This document shows positions 9,173 through 17,731 of a stretch of 64,000 bases of DNA, one piece after another. The stretch comes from CBDAUN01 sp965214875 (lineage in GTDB: Bacteria; Pseudomonadota; Gammaproteobacteria; Arenicellales; JAJDZL01), in the NCBI GenBank assembly GCA_965214875.1, contig OZ243980.1:744001-808000 (forward strand). The letters run 5' to 3'. A program made the position numbers and the translations under genes. The notes beneath the pieces are model-generated. The model had not been told where the DNA came from. It saw only the letters and a list, made by a program, of their open reading frames with translations, and ran no database searches. Every line of letters begins with the position of its first letter. The first letter of the stretch is position 1.

Positions 9173-9544
9173 ATGGACAGAGTAGATATCATCGAGGTAA
9201 AAGAGCAGAGGACATACACGCTTGTGATTGCCTCTATCGGCTGGGTGTTGCTGTTGACCGTTACGATGTTGGCGAGCGTGTGGGCGGTGAACTCCCGGTT
9301 TGACACGATCGTTGATCGCATGGACCATAAGTTTGAGATGGTCGATAATCGTTTAGATCGACTCGAAGCTCGAATGGATTCGCTCGAAGCTCGAATGGAT
9401 TCGCTCGAGACCCGAATGGATTCGCTCGAGGCCCGAATGGAGTCGATTGAAACCCAGTTGCAGTTGGTACTCTCATCACTTGCAGCACTCACTGATGCTA
9501 GTCGTGCTTCAAGCGAATATCCAGTCATCAAGAGGCTGCAATGA
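9173..9544 (+). CDS. Small single-pass membrane protein with heptad-repeat coiled coil
   Basis: 123 residues. A short cytoplasmic start (MDRVDIIEVKEQR) is followed by one membrane helix (YTLVIASIGWVLLLTVTMLASVW), then a long coiled coil built from MDSLEAR heptads. At DNA level the repeat is four 21-bp units (9362-9445). The arrangement resembles small membrane-tethered coiled-coil proteins often annotated as hypothetical. Function is unknown. The ATG at 9173 has an AGAAG-type ribosome binding site just upstream. It stands alone, not in an operon. Confidence 0.6.
   Translation: MDRVDIIEVKEQRTYTLVIASIGWVLLLTVTMLASVWAVNSRFDTIVDRMDHKFEMVDNRLDRLEARMDSLEARMDSLETRMDSLEARMESIETQLQLVLSSLAALTDASRASSEYPVIKRLQ
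9362..9445 (+). repeat. Four tandem 21-bp units coding coiled-coil heptads
   Basis: Units at 9362-9382, 9383-9403, 9404-9424 and 9425-9445 share the pattern CTCGA..CGAATGGA.TCG. The first two are identical; the third and fourth carry a few substitutions. Each unit encodes one seven-residue coiled-coil turn, so gain or loss of a unit would lengthen or shorten the coil without changing frame. Confidence 0.85.
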
Positions 9545-9911
9545 TTGGGTTGGTGGTCACGCATTTGTCGTTTGCTGTGCGCATCGGTCACAGGCCAATA
9601 GGATGACCCTGCTGGCATTTTGATCCGACCCACTTTTACGGGCTTGTTTGATGAGACGGCAATTCGTGTCAATTCAGCAAAGCACGGTTGCGGGATTGGC
9701 TTTGAACAGCAAATTACGCTATCTTAGTCGGCTATAATCAGGTTCCAGTTGGAAGCGAGTGCCGCTGTTTTGCCTTTCGAGGTGCGGATAGCGAAGTGTC
9801 ATTATCGATTCCTCAAGTGCCGTGATTGGGCATTTAGCGTTTTTGCGGTTTCGGGATAGCCGCTAGTTTTCTCATCTGCTCCGGCAAAGCTAGCCTCGCA
9901 AAGAGGCTTTC
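9545..9911. other. Intergenic stretch before tRNA-Lys
   Basis: About 365 bp with no convincing coding frame on either strand. It presumably carries the tRNA promoter, but I see no clean -35/-10 pair worth calling. Confidence 0.4.
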
Positions 9912-9987
9912 GGGTCGTTAGCTCAGTTGGTAGAGCATCTGACTTTTAATCAGGTGGTCGCAGGTTCGATTCCTGCACGACCCACCA
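9912..9987 (+). tRNA. tRNA-Lys (anticodon TTT)
   Basis: A 76-nt cloverleaf. The acceptor stem GGGTCGT pairs with ACGACCC; the D arm contains AGCTCAGTTGGTAGAGC; the anticodon loop is CTTTTAA, giving anticodon TTT; the T arm contains GGTTCGATTCC; CCA is encoded at 9985-9987. It closely resembles E. coli tRNA-Lys. An IS256 remnant begins about 315 bp downstream, but no attachment-site duplication of the tRNA 3' end was seen nearby. Confidence 0.97.
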
Positions 9988-10301
9988 ACTCCCTTTCGCA
10001 ATTGGATTCTTGTCCGTTGAAAAAATCGATCTAACTTTGGTCCGTAGCAATTGAGTGTGAGCGAAAGGGCGGCGATTTAGTTGCTTGCTATTGCGTTTGA
10101 CACGTAGCCGGAGCATGGCCGGTGGCAGACTTGAGCGAGATGCGGACGGAAGTGATAGATGGTTGAATGGAGTATCGGATTTCCGCGCCGACAAGTCTCA
10201 TTGCGTTAATGCAATCGAAAACCTTCCTAGTATCCGCTGAACTTGGCAGCGAATTGAATTCGATTGCTCGCACTTGCTATACGCTTAGCTTTTGTGCCGG
10301 A
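9988..10301. other. Intergenic stretch after tRNA-Lys
   Basis: About 310 bp without a gene I can support. Short minus-strand frames overlap the tRNA and are not credible. Confidence 0.4.
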
Positions 10302-10780
10302 GATATTGTCAAAAGTAGTGCTTGACTGGGGTTGAAAAAACTGGTGCAACTGGTCTGACAGTAGATTCGAAGAAAAACTGCAGTCAGCCAGAGAGGCATG
10401 CCGCTCGTGAACAAGAACAGCGCTGTTTCGCTTGAAGCGCACGACAATTTGGCTGAGCTGCTAGCACTGGAGGTCGGGGCCGCGCGTTCGCCGCCCGCTA
10501 CGACCAGGTCGAAAGGCCGGACGGCCTCAGGACGGTGGTTCGAAGCGGCTGCCGGCCGCGGCGCGAGATCCAGACCGGGGCGGAACTGGTATCGGTGCGG
10601 ATTCCCAAGACCAGCTCGCACAACGGCGTTCCGTTCGGCACTGGTTCCGTCGCATGCAGGAAAGGGCCGCGAGCGTCGAGTTTTTCGTGTTGTGGCTATA
10701 TCTGGAGGGCGTGTCCAAGCGGCTTGACGACCGCGCTTCTGGAACCGGAACTCGAACCGCAATCCACATCCTTGTAGCGA
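10302..10780 (+). pseudogene. Degenerate 5' end of an IS256-family element
   Basis: The left end carries GATATTGTCAAAAGTAGTG, matching the 3' terminal inverted repeat of the IS256-family element at the right end of the window (63239, one base different). Further in, frames give fragments of the mutator-type transposase N-terminal half: VRSGCRPRREIQTGAELVSV.IPK (compare the family pattern VRNGxxPxRxIQTGxGPVxVxVPKVR) and, in another frame, VLWLYLEGVS (family LPWLYLKGIS). Several frameshifts separate these pieces and the catalytic core and 3' end are absent. It is a dead remnant sitting just beyond the end of the subtilisin gene. Confidence 0.55.
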
Positions 10781-10784
10781 GGTG

Positions 10785-13208
10785 CTAAAAGTCTTGTCGC
10801 CAAGCGGCGACTACTTGGCTTTCCAGTTGCGAATGTCGAACGTGACCGGGATCTTTTACAATTGAGCTCTTAACTGAAAAGCGTTTCCGGTTTCCATTGA
10901 GGCGGTCCCAGCGAACCGCAAAGCTGACTTCCCGCCCGCTCGGGCTTAGGCTGGCTTTGACGTTCGATTTTAGCACCGCCCCTTCATGATTTCGCCCCAC
11001 CGGCACCGAAAAGTCCGCTTTTCCATTCTCAACCCTTAAACTTTGAGATAATTCAAATGCAATAGAATTTTTAGAGTCTATTGCATTCGCACTCTTTATG
11101 GCAAAAGCACTCGTAGTAATCGGAGACATCTTTTTGATCATTCCAGAGCTGTATTCAGGATTGAATATTCCCAGCTCCGCCTCACCGGTAAGCCGCCAGT
11201 CGCCAAGCTTGACGCTGGTTCCAGCGCCAAAGAATACAGAGTTCGACGCCATTTCGCCGAATGCCCCAGAACTATTGGACTGAAGCAAGGAGCTTCTTTC
11301 AGAAATAGCGCCTAGGGTTAGATAGGATGGCAATGCAAATGAAGGTAAATAAGACACTGCCAAACCCATTGTCGGCATGCTTTGTGAAGCGTTGTCCGGA
11401 GTGGCAAAAAAGGCGAGAGCCAAATTATTGCCGCTGTCAAAAGACGCAGTCAGCGAACCTTTTGCCAAGCCTAAGTGACCGGATGAGCGACCACTTGAAT
11501 TGAAGTGGAGCCTTGACGGCGCGAACTCCCACATAGCACTGCCATATTTTTCGGTCGCCTTCTTGCCAGCGACCTCCTCATTCATAAAGTGATGCAAGGA
11601 TTCGGAAAGGTCGCTAGTGCCGGATGAGCCTATGAAGTCACTCAAATCAAACCAAAATGGCGCATTGAGGCGATCGAACGCCACGACTTCGTATGTATTC
11701 AGCGAACGTTGGAGAGCATCACCGAATGCCGTGCCTAGTTGCAAGCCGGTATTTGTCAGACTGTGACCGGAACTGTTCACCGAAGCGCTGTTAGTGATAA
11801 CCGGATTGCCGACGATGCTGGTTGCCGCGCCAAGATCCATCAAACCTTGGCCGTACGTAGAGCGATTCGCATACTTGCCGCTTTTGTTCGCCGTGGCGAA
11901 AAGGCGCGCAACCAGCTGCGTATTGGACAATTGGCTGCGAAAAACGTTTTTCATCAGAGCCAGCCCGCCAGTGACGAACGGTGCGGCGAAAGATGTGCCG
12001 CTAGTTCGGGCCACCCCCCTGCGCACCAAATTCCGGCTTACTTGACCAGGATTGTTCGGGTCTTCCGCCGCACCGTAAGTCGTTGTGCTCACCCGATGCC
12101 CGGGGGCGGAAATGCACCAGTTTGCCGCTATGCCGCATCGGTTTGAAAAACCGGCTATGTCGCCGCCGGCATCAACCGCCACGACGGCAATCGAATGTCC
12201 TCGCAGTTCATCGATTCTCGCCATCATGCCGGCGAGAATCTCTGGCGAGGTCGCGATTGCCTTGCCACCAGAGCAAGTGCCAGACAAAGGATTTGCGACA
12301 CAGTTGCGATCGCGTGCATTGCCTGCCGCCCATACCAGAATTGTTTTGTTTCCGGATTGCGCTTGTGCCAGTGTGGCTATAGTTTGCGCAAAATTTTGAC
12401 GAATTTGCTGCCCTGAATATGCCGAAATTGTGCCAGCATAGCCAAAGCTCAAATTCAGAAAATCAATTCTCTTCGATAGTGCATTTGCAAATATCGCGTT
12501 CTGAGAGCTGTCTCGTTGTTGCAAAACGCTCAGATTTATCGGGGAGTAGTCTCCACCGCCAGATCCAAGTGGAATCGAGATCACCTCAAGCGTCACGCCC
12601 CATGAGACTCCATGAAAATGAGCATTCTGAATTCCCGGTGAGCCGCTCCAGACATCGGTTCCTTTGACGTTCGAGATAATGCTTGCAACAGCAGTGCCGT
12701 GTGAACGGCTATCTGTACTTCGCCAGTTCGCTGGGGTTTCATCCATGCTCCCGCTCAGATGGGATTCGGATATCAAGTTTTGATTGAAAGCCGGCGAGTG
12801 CTGATCAATGCCTGAATCAATGATCCCGACCTTCACTCCGCCTCCTGGTGAGGATGCTTCCGCAGCGCCTCGTTTGAGCTCGAGATTCGCATAGGCGACC
12901 TCGGCATTAATCAAGTCCAGTCCGTACTGATTTGAAAAATTCGGATGCGACCTGTAGCGGCTTGCAAGTTGATCACGCCTTTTCCTGTATTCACTAACCG
13001 TTATCTCTCCGTGCGAGCGGGTGACTACCTTTGTCGCGGTCGAAAGTGTCGGACTGGGGCCGGGGCTCGTCCTGCTTTCTCCGCCACCGCCCCCTCCGCC
13101 GCCACAGGCGGTTAGGAGAACACACAATAGAATGGGGTAAGGGAGTGAGGAAATATGTTGAAAGGGCGTTTTTCTCAATTGACTGCCTTTCGCAAGCCCA
13201 TGGATCAA
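10785..13208 (-). CDS. SphB1-like subtilisin (S8) lipoprotein with C-terminal beta-barrel-like region
   Basis: 807 residues. The lipoprotein signal ends LLTAC (Cys35), followed by a run of eight glycines. The S8 protease domain spans roughly residues 120-450, with Asp131 (DSGID), His170 (SHGTAVAS), oxyanion Asn297 (AAGN) and Ser406 (GTSFAAP). The remaining ~330 residues are rich in alternating beta-strand patterns and end AAWRQDF, with the terminal aromatic residue usual for outer-membrane barrels. Lipobox, glycine run, S8 domain and barrel together resemble Bordetella SphB1, a surface protease that matures adhesins. The substrate here is unknown. The gene is isolated, with IS debris on both sides. 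Confidence 0.75.
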   Translation of the reverse strand: MIHGLAKGSQLRKTPFQHISSLPYPILLCVLLTACGGGGGGGGESRTSPGPSPTLSTATKVVTRSHGEITVSEYRKRRDQLASRYRSHPNFSNQYGLDLINAEVAYANLELKRGAAEASSPGGGVKVGIIDSGIDQHSPAFNQNLISESHLSGSMDETPANWRSTDSRSHGTAVASIISNVKGTDVWSGSPGIQNAHFHGVSWGVTLEVISIPLGSGGGDYSPINLSVLQQRDSSQNAIFANALSKRIDFLNLSFGYAGTISAYSGQQIRQNFAQTIATLAQAQSGNKTILVWAAGNARDRNCVANPLSGTCSGGKAIATSPEILAGMMARIDELRGHSIAVVAVDAGGDIAGFSNRCGIAANWCISAPGHRVSTTTYGAAEDPNNPGQVSRNLVRRGVARTSGTSFAAPFVTGGLALMKNVFRSQLSNTQLVARLFATANKSGKYANRSTYGQGLMDLGAATSIVGNPVITNSASVNSSGHSLTNTGLQLGTAFGDALQRSLNTYEVVAFDRLNAPFWFDLSDFIGSSGTSDLSESLHHFMNEEVAGKKATEKYGSAMWEFAPSRLHFNSSGRSSGHLGLAKGSLTASFDSGNNLALAFFATPDNASQSMPTMGLAVSYLPSFALPSYLTLGAISERSSLLQSNSSGAFGEMASNSVFFGAGTSVKLGDWRLTGEAELGIFNPEYSSGMIKKMSPITTSAFAIKSANAIDSKNSIAFELSQSLRVENGKADFSVPVGRNHEGAVLKSNVKASLSPSGREVSFAVRWDRLNGNRKRFSVKSSIVKDPGHVRHSQLESQVVAAWRQDF

Positions 13209-13856
13209 TGCATTTAAAAAGTAGTCGCCAGCTATTGACGCAATCGAAAAAGTTGCGTATTTGGCCGTTCAACGTCGAAAACTATTTTACAGGATGATCA
13301 AGCGGTCGAGGCGGTTAACGGTTGCGCGTCGCTGCGAGCATGAGCTGTCCGAAGCCGGTCTGGACGAAACTAAGACCAAGGCGGCTCGCGAAGTGAATTT
13401 CTTGCTGGCCGATTCGATTTTGCAGGGCTGAATATTCATCAGCCTCGCTTATGACGGAAGGATTTTCGGCTCTGGCAAGTCTTTTTTGTTAAAGCATGGC
13501 ATGCGGCATACATGCCCAAGACCATGAACCGGTTTTTGACGACTTCAATCAGGCATCCGGAAACTGAACCTGCGATACGCTGCAAGAGTATCAATTTCCG
13601 TACCAGAAAGAGGCTAGATGTTAAATTGCGGGCATCTGGATGCGGTGCGAATTTTTCGCTAGCTGTGCCACTGCAACGAGCGCAGTGCGGTTTGACGGGC
13701 AATCCTGCCGGCTCTTGCTGCCTTTGCCAGCGATATTTGGTTCAGCATAGGTGACCGGATAGCTCATCAGGCTAGCGGCAGTATTGCCTGCGCAAGCCGA
13801 GGCATGCCATCTAAGCGAAAGCGATTGCTCGCGCAAAATATCGAAAATATTAATAT
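13209..13856. other. Intergenic stretch between the subtilisin gene and IS copy 1
   Basis: About 650 bp. One small plus-strand frame (13294-13431, 45 residues, ending AREVNFLLADSILQG) has no recognisable domain and looks like a gene remnant. A minus-strand frame around 13439-13702 is unsupported. The rest holds nothing I can name. Confidence 0.35.
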
Positions 13857-13862
13857 TACCTA

Positions 13863-15602
13863 GTGTCTGCCAGAAAACCTCTGATTTCAAGTATCGGCCG
13901 GTGCCGGGGGAGCGCAAGGCGCGGCTGCCGCGACGGCGGCGAGGGTCGGAATGCAGCAGCGGGCATCCGAATGCGACAAAAAATGGCGCATAAGAGGATT
14001 GCGGGCGGCATCCGCCCAGGCGGGCGCCTCCGGCAGCCGGATCGTCGCTTGGAAACGGGTTCGGAGACGCTAGGCGGCGCGCAGGCGCGCGCGGCGGGCG
14101 AGCCGCTTGCGCTCCTGGTCCCGCAGCAGCCGCCCGAGCCGCTCGGGGTTCGCCGCCAGCGCCGACAGCGCCGCCGCCCGCTCGAAGCCCCGCTCGCCAT
14201 GGGCGCGCACCCGCCCGAGCCCGCAATGCTCCAGATGATTGATGGCCGATTCCACCGCCGGATGCTGCCGGCGCGCCGCCTGGAACCATTCCCGGCCCTC
14301 GCGCGCCGAAGCCTCGGCATTCGGCCGGCCCTTGGCCGGCAGCGCGCACTCGTCGAGCATCCCGCCGAGCTCGGCCTGGTTCGCCGGCGAGTGGAAGCCG
14401 CGGTCGAAGCTGCAGGCCCGAAGGTCGGCGAACCGCTCCATCGCCCCCTCGACCAGCGCCGCCGCATGGCCGGCGTCGCCGCCCTGCCACATGATCCGGC
14501 GGTGCAGGATGAACCGGCGCTGGTCCTCGACCACGGCGACCGGCACACCCAGCTCCTGGCGCACGCCGGCCTTGCCCTCGGCCACCCAGCGGGTGTGCGG
14601 CTCGAAGATCGAGAACACCTTCTCGCCGTGCGCGATGGTCTCGCCCCCGAGCAGCCGGCGCCTAGCCTGCTCGAGCTGGCGGCGCGCATGGCCAAGATAG
14701 CCCTCGAGCTCGCATGCCAGCGCGTGCCCGCAGGCCGTCAGCGTCGCCTCGGCGCGCCCGGCCAGGCGGGCGCTCAGCGACAAATGCCGCTCGACCCGCC
14801 CAGGATGCTTGCGGCTGCGCCTCGACACGCGCACCCGGTCGAACCGCTTCTTGACCTGCCGCGATAGATGCTCATGCTGTCGCCAGCCGCCGAGGCCGGC
14901 GCTGTCCGCCAGCCTGGCCGCGGTGCGCACCGCGCAGCGCAGCGCGTCCCGCAGCAGATTGACATCGGTCGGATAGTGCGCGTCGGTCTCCACGCAGAAC
15001 GAACCGGCCCGCCCGCGCAACGGCTCGCCAGGCTTTTTTCCGGCCGCCTTGCGGCCCGACTCGGCCACCAGCCGCCCGATCCCGGACAGCAGCTTCGGAC
15101 CCGAAAGCGAGACGTTGTCGACCGCCGTCTGCTGCTCGCAGGCATGCCCGAGCGCCGGCGAGTGCCCCGGCATCCGGCGCACCAGCCCGTCATGATTGGC
15201 CATGTGCGCCAGCCGGTCGAAGTCGCAGCCGAGCCCCTGCTTGAGTACGCCAAGCACCAGAATGCGCCAAAGGTCCATGCCCGGCCGGCCGGTGTCCTTG
15301 CGCGCCGCCGGCGCAAGGCCTTGCTTGCGCAGAGATGCCGCAGGCCGAGCAGGATGGCCGGGATGTCGTCGCGCGACTTGGCGCCGGTGTGGATGTTCTC
15401 GATCGGCACGGCGCCGAGCTCGAGCTGGGCGGAGTGGGCCAAGCGCATCGCTTTTTCCTCGAAGATTGCGGCGAAACGGGGCGTTTCGCCCCATTTCGGC
15501 GGGAAATCCGCGCTGTCCGCGAATTCTTCGCCGCCGCCGCTCGCCGCTAAGCAATTGTTTTCAATCAGCAACGATATCACATTTTGGTTTTCTGGCAAGC
15601 AC
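13863..15602 (-). mobile_element. ISNCY-like insertion sequence, copy 1 (1740 bp)
   Basis: The ends are inverted repeats: GTGTCTGCCAGAAAACC on the left and, reading inward from the right, GTGCTTGCCAGAAAACC. A 6-bp target duplication TACCTA lies at 13857-13862 and 15603-15608. GC content is far above the neighbourhood. Copy 2 lies at 19486-21023 and is nearly identical apart from indels. Compared with copy 2, copy 1 lacks 37 bp near 15315, at a place where copy 2 shows a CCGCCGGCGC direct repeat. The deletion breaks the transposase frame. Confidence 0.9.
14070..15598 (-). pseudogene. ISNCY-like transposase, broken by a 37-bp deletion
   Basis: The N-terminus (MPENQNVISLLIENNCLAAS..AQLELGAVPIENIHTGAKSRDDIP) is read from 15598. 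After CASKALRR near 15315 the correct reading moves to the frame that continues LGCDFDRLAHMANHDG, VFSIFEPHTRWV, KAGVRQELGVPVAVVEDQ, CSFDRGFHSPANQ and ends RRARLRAA at 14070. The FEPHT..GK.G pattern and DRGFHS are typical of the IS5-group/ISNCY transposases (family call from memory). Restoring the 37 bp gives about 521 residues. No single frame encodes the enzyme, so it is inactive unless rescued. Confidence 0.75.
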
Positions 15603-15638
15603 TACCTAATTTCTAAGACCATGAATCGCCAGTGTGTT

Positions 15639-15790
15639 TTCAGCAGGGCGAATTCGATTTAAATCAATGATGAGAAAGGATAAATGTCATTCACTGAAAC
15701 TCTGCTCCAGAAACGTTTTGCCCTGAATGATTTTCTGGCGTGCTGCCTCCTCGCGGATGACCGGCACCGCCTCGAAAGCGTGGCTTGCGT
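15639..15790 (-). repeat. Right arm of the long inverted repeat (55 bp perfect core 15639-15693)
   Basis: This is the reverse complement of the left arm at 8792-8953. On the minus strand it reads AFEAVPVIREEAARQKIIQ GKTFLEQSFSE followed by a TGA, then the identical 3' flank. It appears to be the less damaged copy of the same gene end. It lies 36 bp outside IS copy 1, and similarity fades near 15790. Confidence 0.6.
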
Positions 15791-16026
15791 CAGAAAAGCT
15801 CCTGAAACACGGCTTATGTTAAGTGGCAATTAGGTAATATTATCAAATACATAGATGGTCAAACGTTTCAAACAGCCAGAATTCCGTCTGGTTTGCGTTA
15901 CAATGTAACGCCGAAATGTTGCTTCTCGTGAATTGGCGGGAAACGATATGCACATAATGTTAAACGTGCTGTAAGCCGGTTCAGCGACTGGCGGACAGCT
16001 TCAGGAAATAAAGCGGGGAGTAGTTT

Positions 16027-17388
16027 ATGGACGATCAATTGGGAGCGCTCGTTGTAATTTTTACCGAGTTCTACTACTGGCTTACTGTGGTCATCATGTT
16101 CCTGATTCATGTCGGGTTTTGCATGTACGAAGTGGGCGCTTCGCGGCGCAAGAACCACGTCCACACACTGATGAAGAACACGATGCTGATTCCATTGGTG
16201 ACGATCACGTTCTTTTTCTTTGGATGGTGGATCTACTTTGCGTTTCCGAACGGTCCTGGGATCATCGGCGGGCTGGTCGAAGCGCCGCATGCGACTCCGA
16301 ACAGTCAGCTCATGGCTGCCCATATGGGTGCCGGTGCTGATGGATGGGAGCGTATCAACGGCGTGTTTTGGGCGGCATTTCTGCTGTTTTCATGGACTGC
16401 GGCATCAATCGTGTCGGGTTCCGTGATCGAGCGAATTCAGTCCGGTGCGTTTTGGATTCTCGCAGTTGCCATCGGCTCCGTCTTCTGGATCATTGATGCA
16501 GCTTGGGGATGGCATGCGGAAGGCTGGATGGTACAGTTGCTTGGCTATCATGATGCCTATGCTTCAGGCGTAATCCATGCGATTGCTGGAGGCTTTGCTC
16601 TAGGAGTTTTGGTTGTACTCGGGCCGCGCATCGGCAAGTTTGCACCGGACGGCACTGCTAGGAATATCAATCCGAGAAATCCGTGGCTAGTTACGATCGG
16701 CTTGTTTTTGATCTATACCGGTTTCTGGGGATTCTACGTCGCATGCAATGTGCCGATTTGGGATGTTCAAAGCGGAGACGGCGTGTTTTTCTCGGCAACC
16801 AATATCTATCTTGGCCCGACCACTTTGAGTGCGATCACCTTGAATTTCCTGATGTCGCTCTCGGGCGGACTGCTTGCAGGCTATTGGGTTTCCAAAGGCG
16901 ATGCTTTCTGGACATATTCGTCAGGACTTGCCGGCATCATCGCAGCTTCGGCGGGCAATGATCTTTATCATCCGATCCAGGCCATGATTATCGCAATCGT
17001 TGGCGTCATCTTCATGTACAAGATGCATTATTTTGTCGAACGTCGCTTCAAGGTGGATGATGCGGTAGGAGCGGTTGCTGTACACGGATATGCCGGCTTC
17101 TTCGGTGTTGTGGTTTGCGGATTCATGCTATGGGGATATCCTTCATCGCCGAATCCCGACTTCGCTTCGATCAACCCGGTCGGTCAAATCATTGGCGCGA
17201 TCATCATGTTCGGTGTGCTTGGCTTTCTGCCGGGCTTCATTCTGTCGAAGATACTCAGTGCTTTCGGCATACTGCGCATACCGGAGTCTGTCGAAATCGC
17301 AGGGCTGGATACCACAACTCAAAAAATGATGGAAGCTGAAGAGCAAGCCATTCTAGAAGCGGAGTCCGCTGCCCGCGGCTCCGGATAG
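16027..17388 (+). CDS. amt: Ammonium transporter, Amt family
   Basis: 453 residues with about eleven membrane helices. Pore residues can be aligned: YHDAYASGVIHAIAGG supplies the conserved Asp and the first pore His (E. coli Asp160 and His168), and VAVHGYAGFFG supplies the second pore His (His318). It conducts ammonium across the inner membrane. GGGGAG lies just before the ATG at 16027. No glnK lies next to it, unlike the classic glnK-amtB pair; instead a 63-residue one-helix protein follows after 19 nt. The C-terminal tail is Glu/Ala-rich (TTTQKMMEAEEQAILEAESA) rather than the usual short GlnK-docking tail. Confidence 0.9.
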   Translation: MDDQLGALVVIFTEFYYWLTVVIMFLIHVGFCMYEVGASRRKNHVHTLMKNTMLIPLVTITFFFFGWWIYFAFPNGPGIIGGLVEAPHATPNSQLMAAHMGAGADGWERINGVFWAAFLLFSWTAASIVSGSVIERIQSGAFWILAVAIGSVFWIIDAAWGWHAEGWMVQLLGYHDAYASGVIHAIAGGFALGVLVVLGPRIGKFAPDGTARNINPRNPWLVTIGLFLIYTGFWGFYVACNVPIWDVQSGDGVFFSATNIYLGPTTLSAITLNFLMSLSGGLLAGYWVSKGDAFWTYSSGLAGIIAASAGNDLYHPIQAMIIAIVGVIFMYKMHYFVERRFKVDDAVGAVAVHGYAGFFGVVVCGFMLWGYPSSPNPDFASINPVGQIIGAIIMFGVLGFLPGFILSKILSAFGILRIPESVEIAGLDTTTQKMMEAEEQAILEAESAARGSG

Positions 17389-17407
17389 ACAGACAGGAGA
17401 AACAGAA

Positions 17408-17599
17408 ATGACTACAGGTTCATTTGAAAACTGGGCTGGCGCGATAGCGGATATCGGCCCCATCTATCCTTTCGTCGGTACCGAAACTGCGCTGGTTATC
17501 GCAGGCCTTGCGTACTGGATTGCTTGGCATATCGTTCAGCTGAAGCGAGAATCCGCCAAACTGAAGGAGGAGGACGAGAAATACCGCTCCGGCGGCTAA
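17408..17599 (+). CDS. Small one-helix membrane protein downstream of amt
   Basis: 63 residues: MTTGSFENWAGAIADIGPIYP, one membrane helix (TALVIAGLAYWIAWHIV), then a charged tail LKRESAKLKEEDEKYRSGG. It begins 19 nt after amt with an AGGAG site and ends just before a strong terminator, so amt and this gene form a two-gene unit. I do not recognise a named family. Size, topology and co-transcription suggest a subunit or modulator of the transporter, which is inference. Confidence 0.65.
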   Translation: MTTGSFENWAGAIADIGPIYPFVGTETALVIAGLAYWIAWHIVQLKRESAKLKEEDEKYRSGG

Positions 17600-17634
17600 T
17601 CTGCAAACGGGTTGGTTTTCGACTCGATTGAGTT

Positions 17635-17669
17635 GGGCAGGCCGGCGAGACTTCGCCGGCCTGCCCTTG
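17635..17669 (+). terminator. Rho-independent terminator of the amt unit
   Basis: A perfect 14-bp stem (17635-17648 with 17653-17666; GGGCAGGCCGGCGA and its complement) with a four-base loop GACT, followed by TTGTACACTTTT. It is strong, and the symmetric stem could also end hipA transcription arriving from the right. Confidence 0.8.
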
Positions 17670-17731
17670 TACACTTTTGAAACGATTTGCAGCAAGGCTA
17701 GCAAGCTCGCTAATCTGAAACCAGGATTGGC

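Noticed and set aside
9912..10302. Genomic-island attachment site at the tRNA-Lys 3' end
   Set aside because: No integrase gene and no direct repeat of the tRNA 3' end were found in the window.
13863..15602. Several 250-330-codon frames on the plus strand across IS copy 1 (and the same in copy 2)
   Set aside because: They are mirror frames of the GC-rich transposase, with low-complexity Arg/Pro/Ala composition and no ribosome binding sites.
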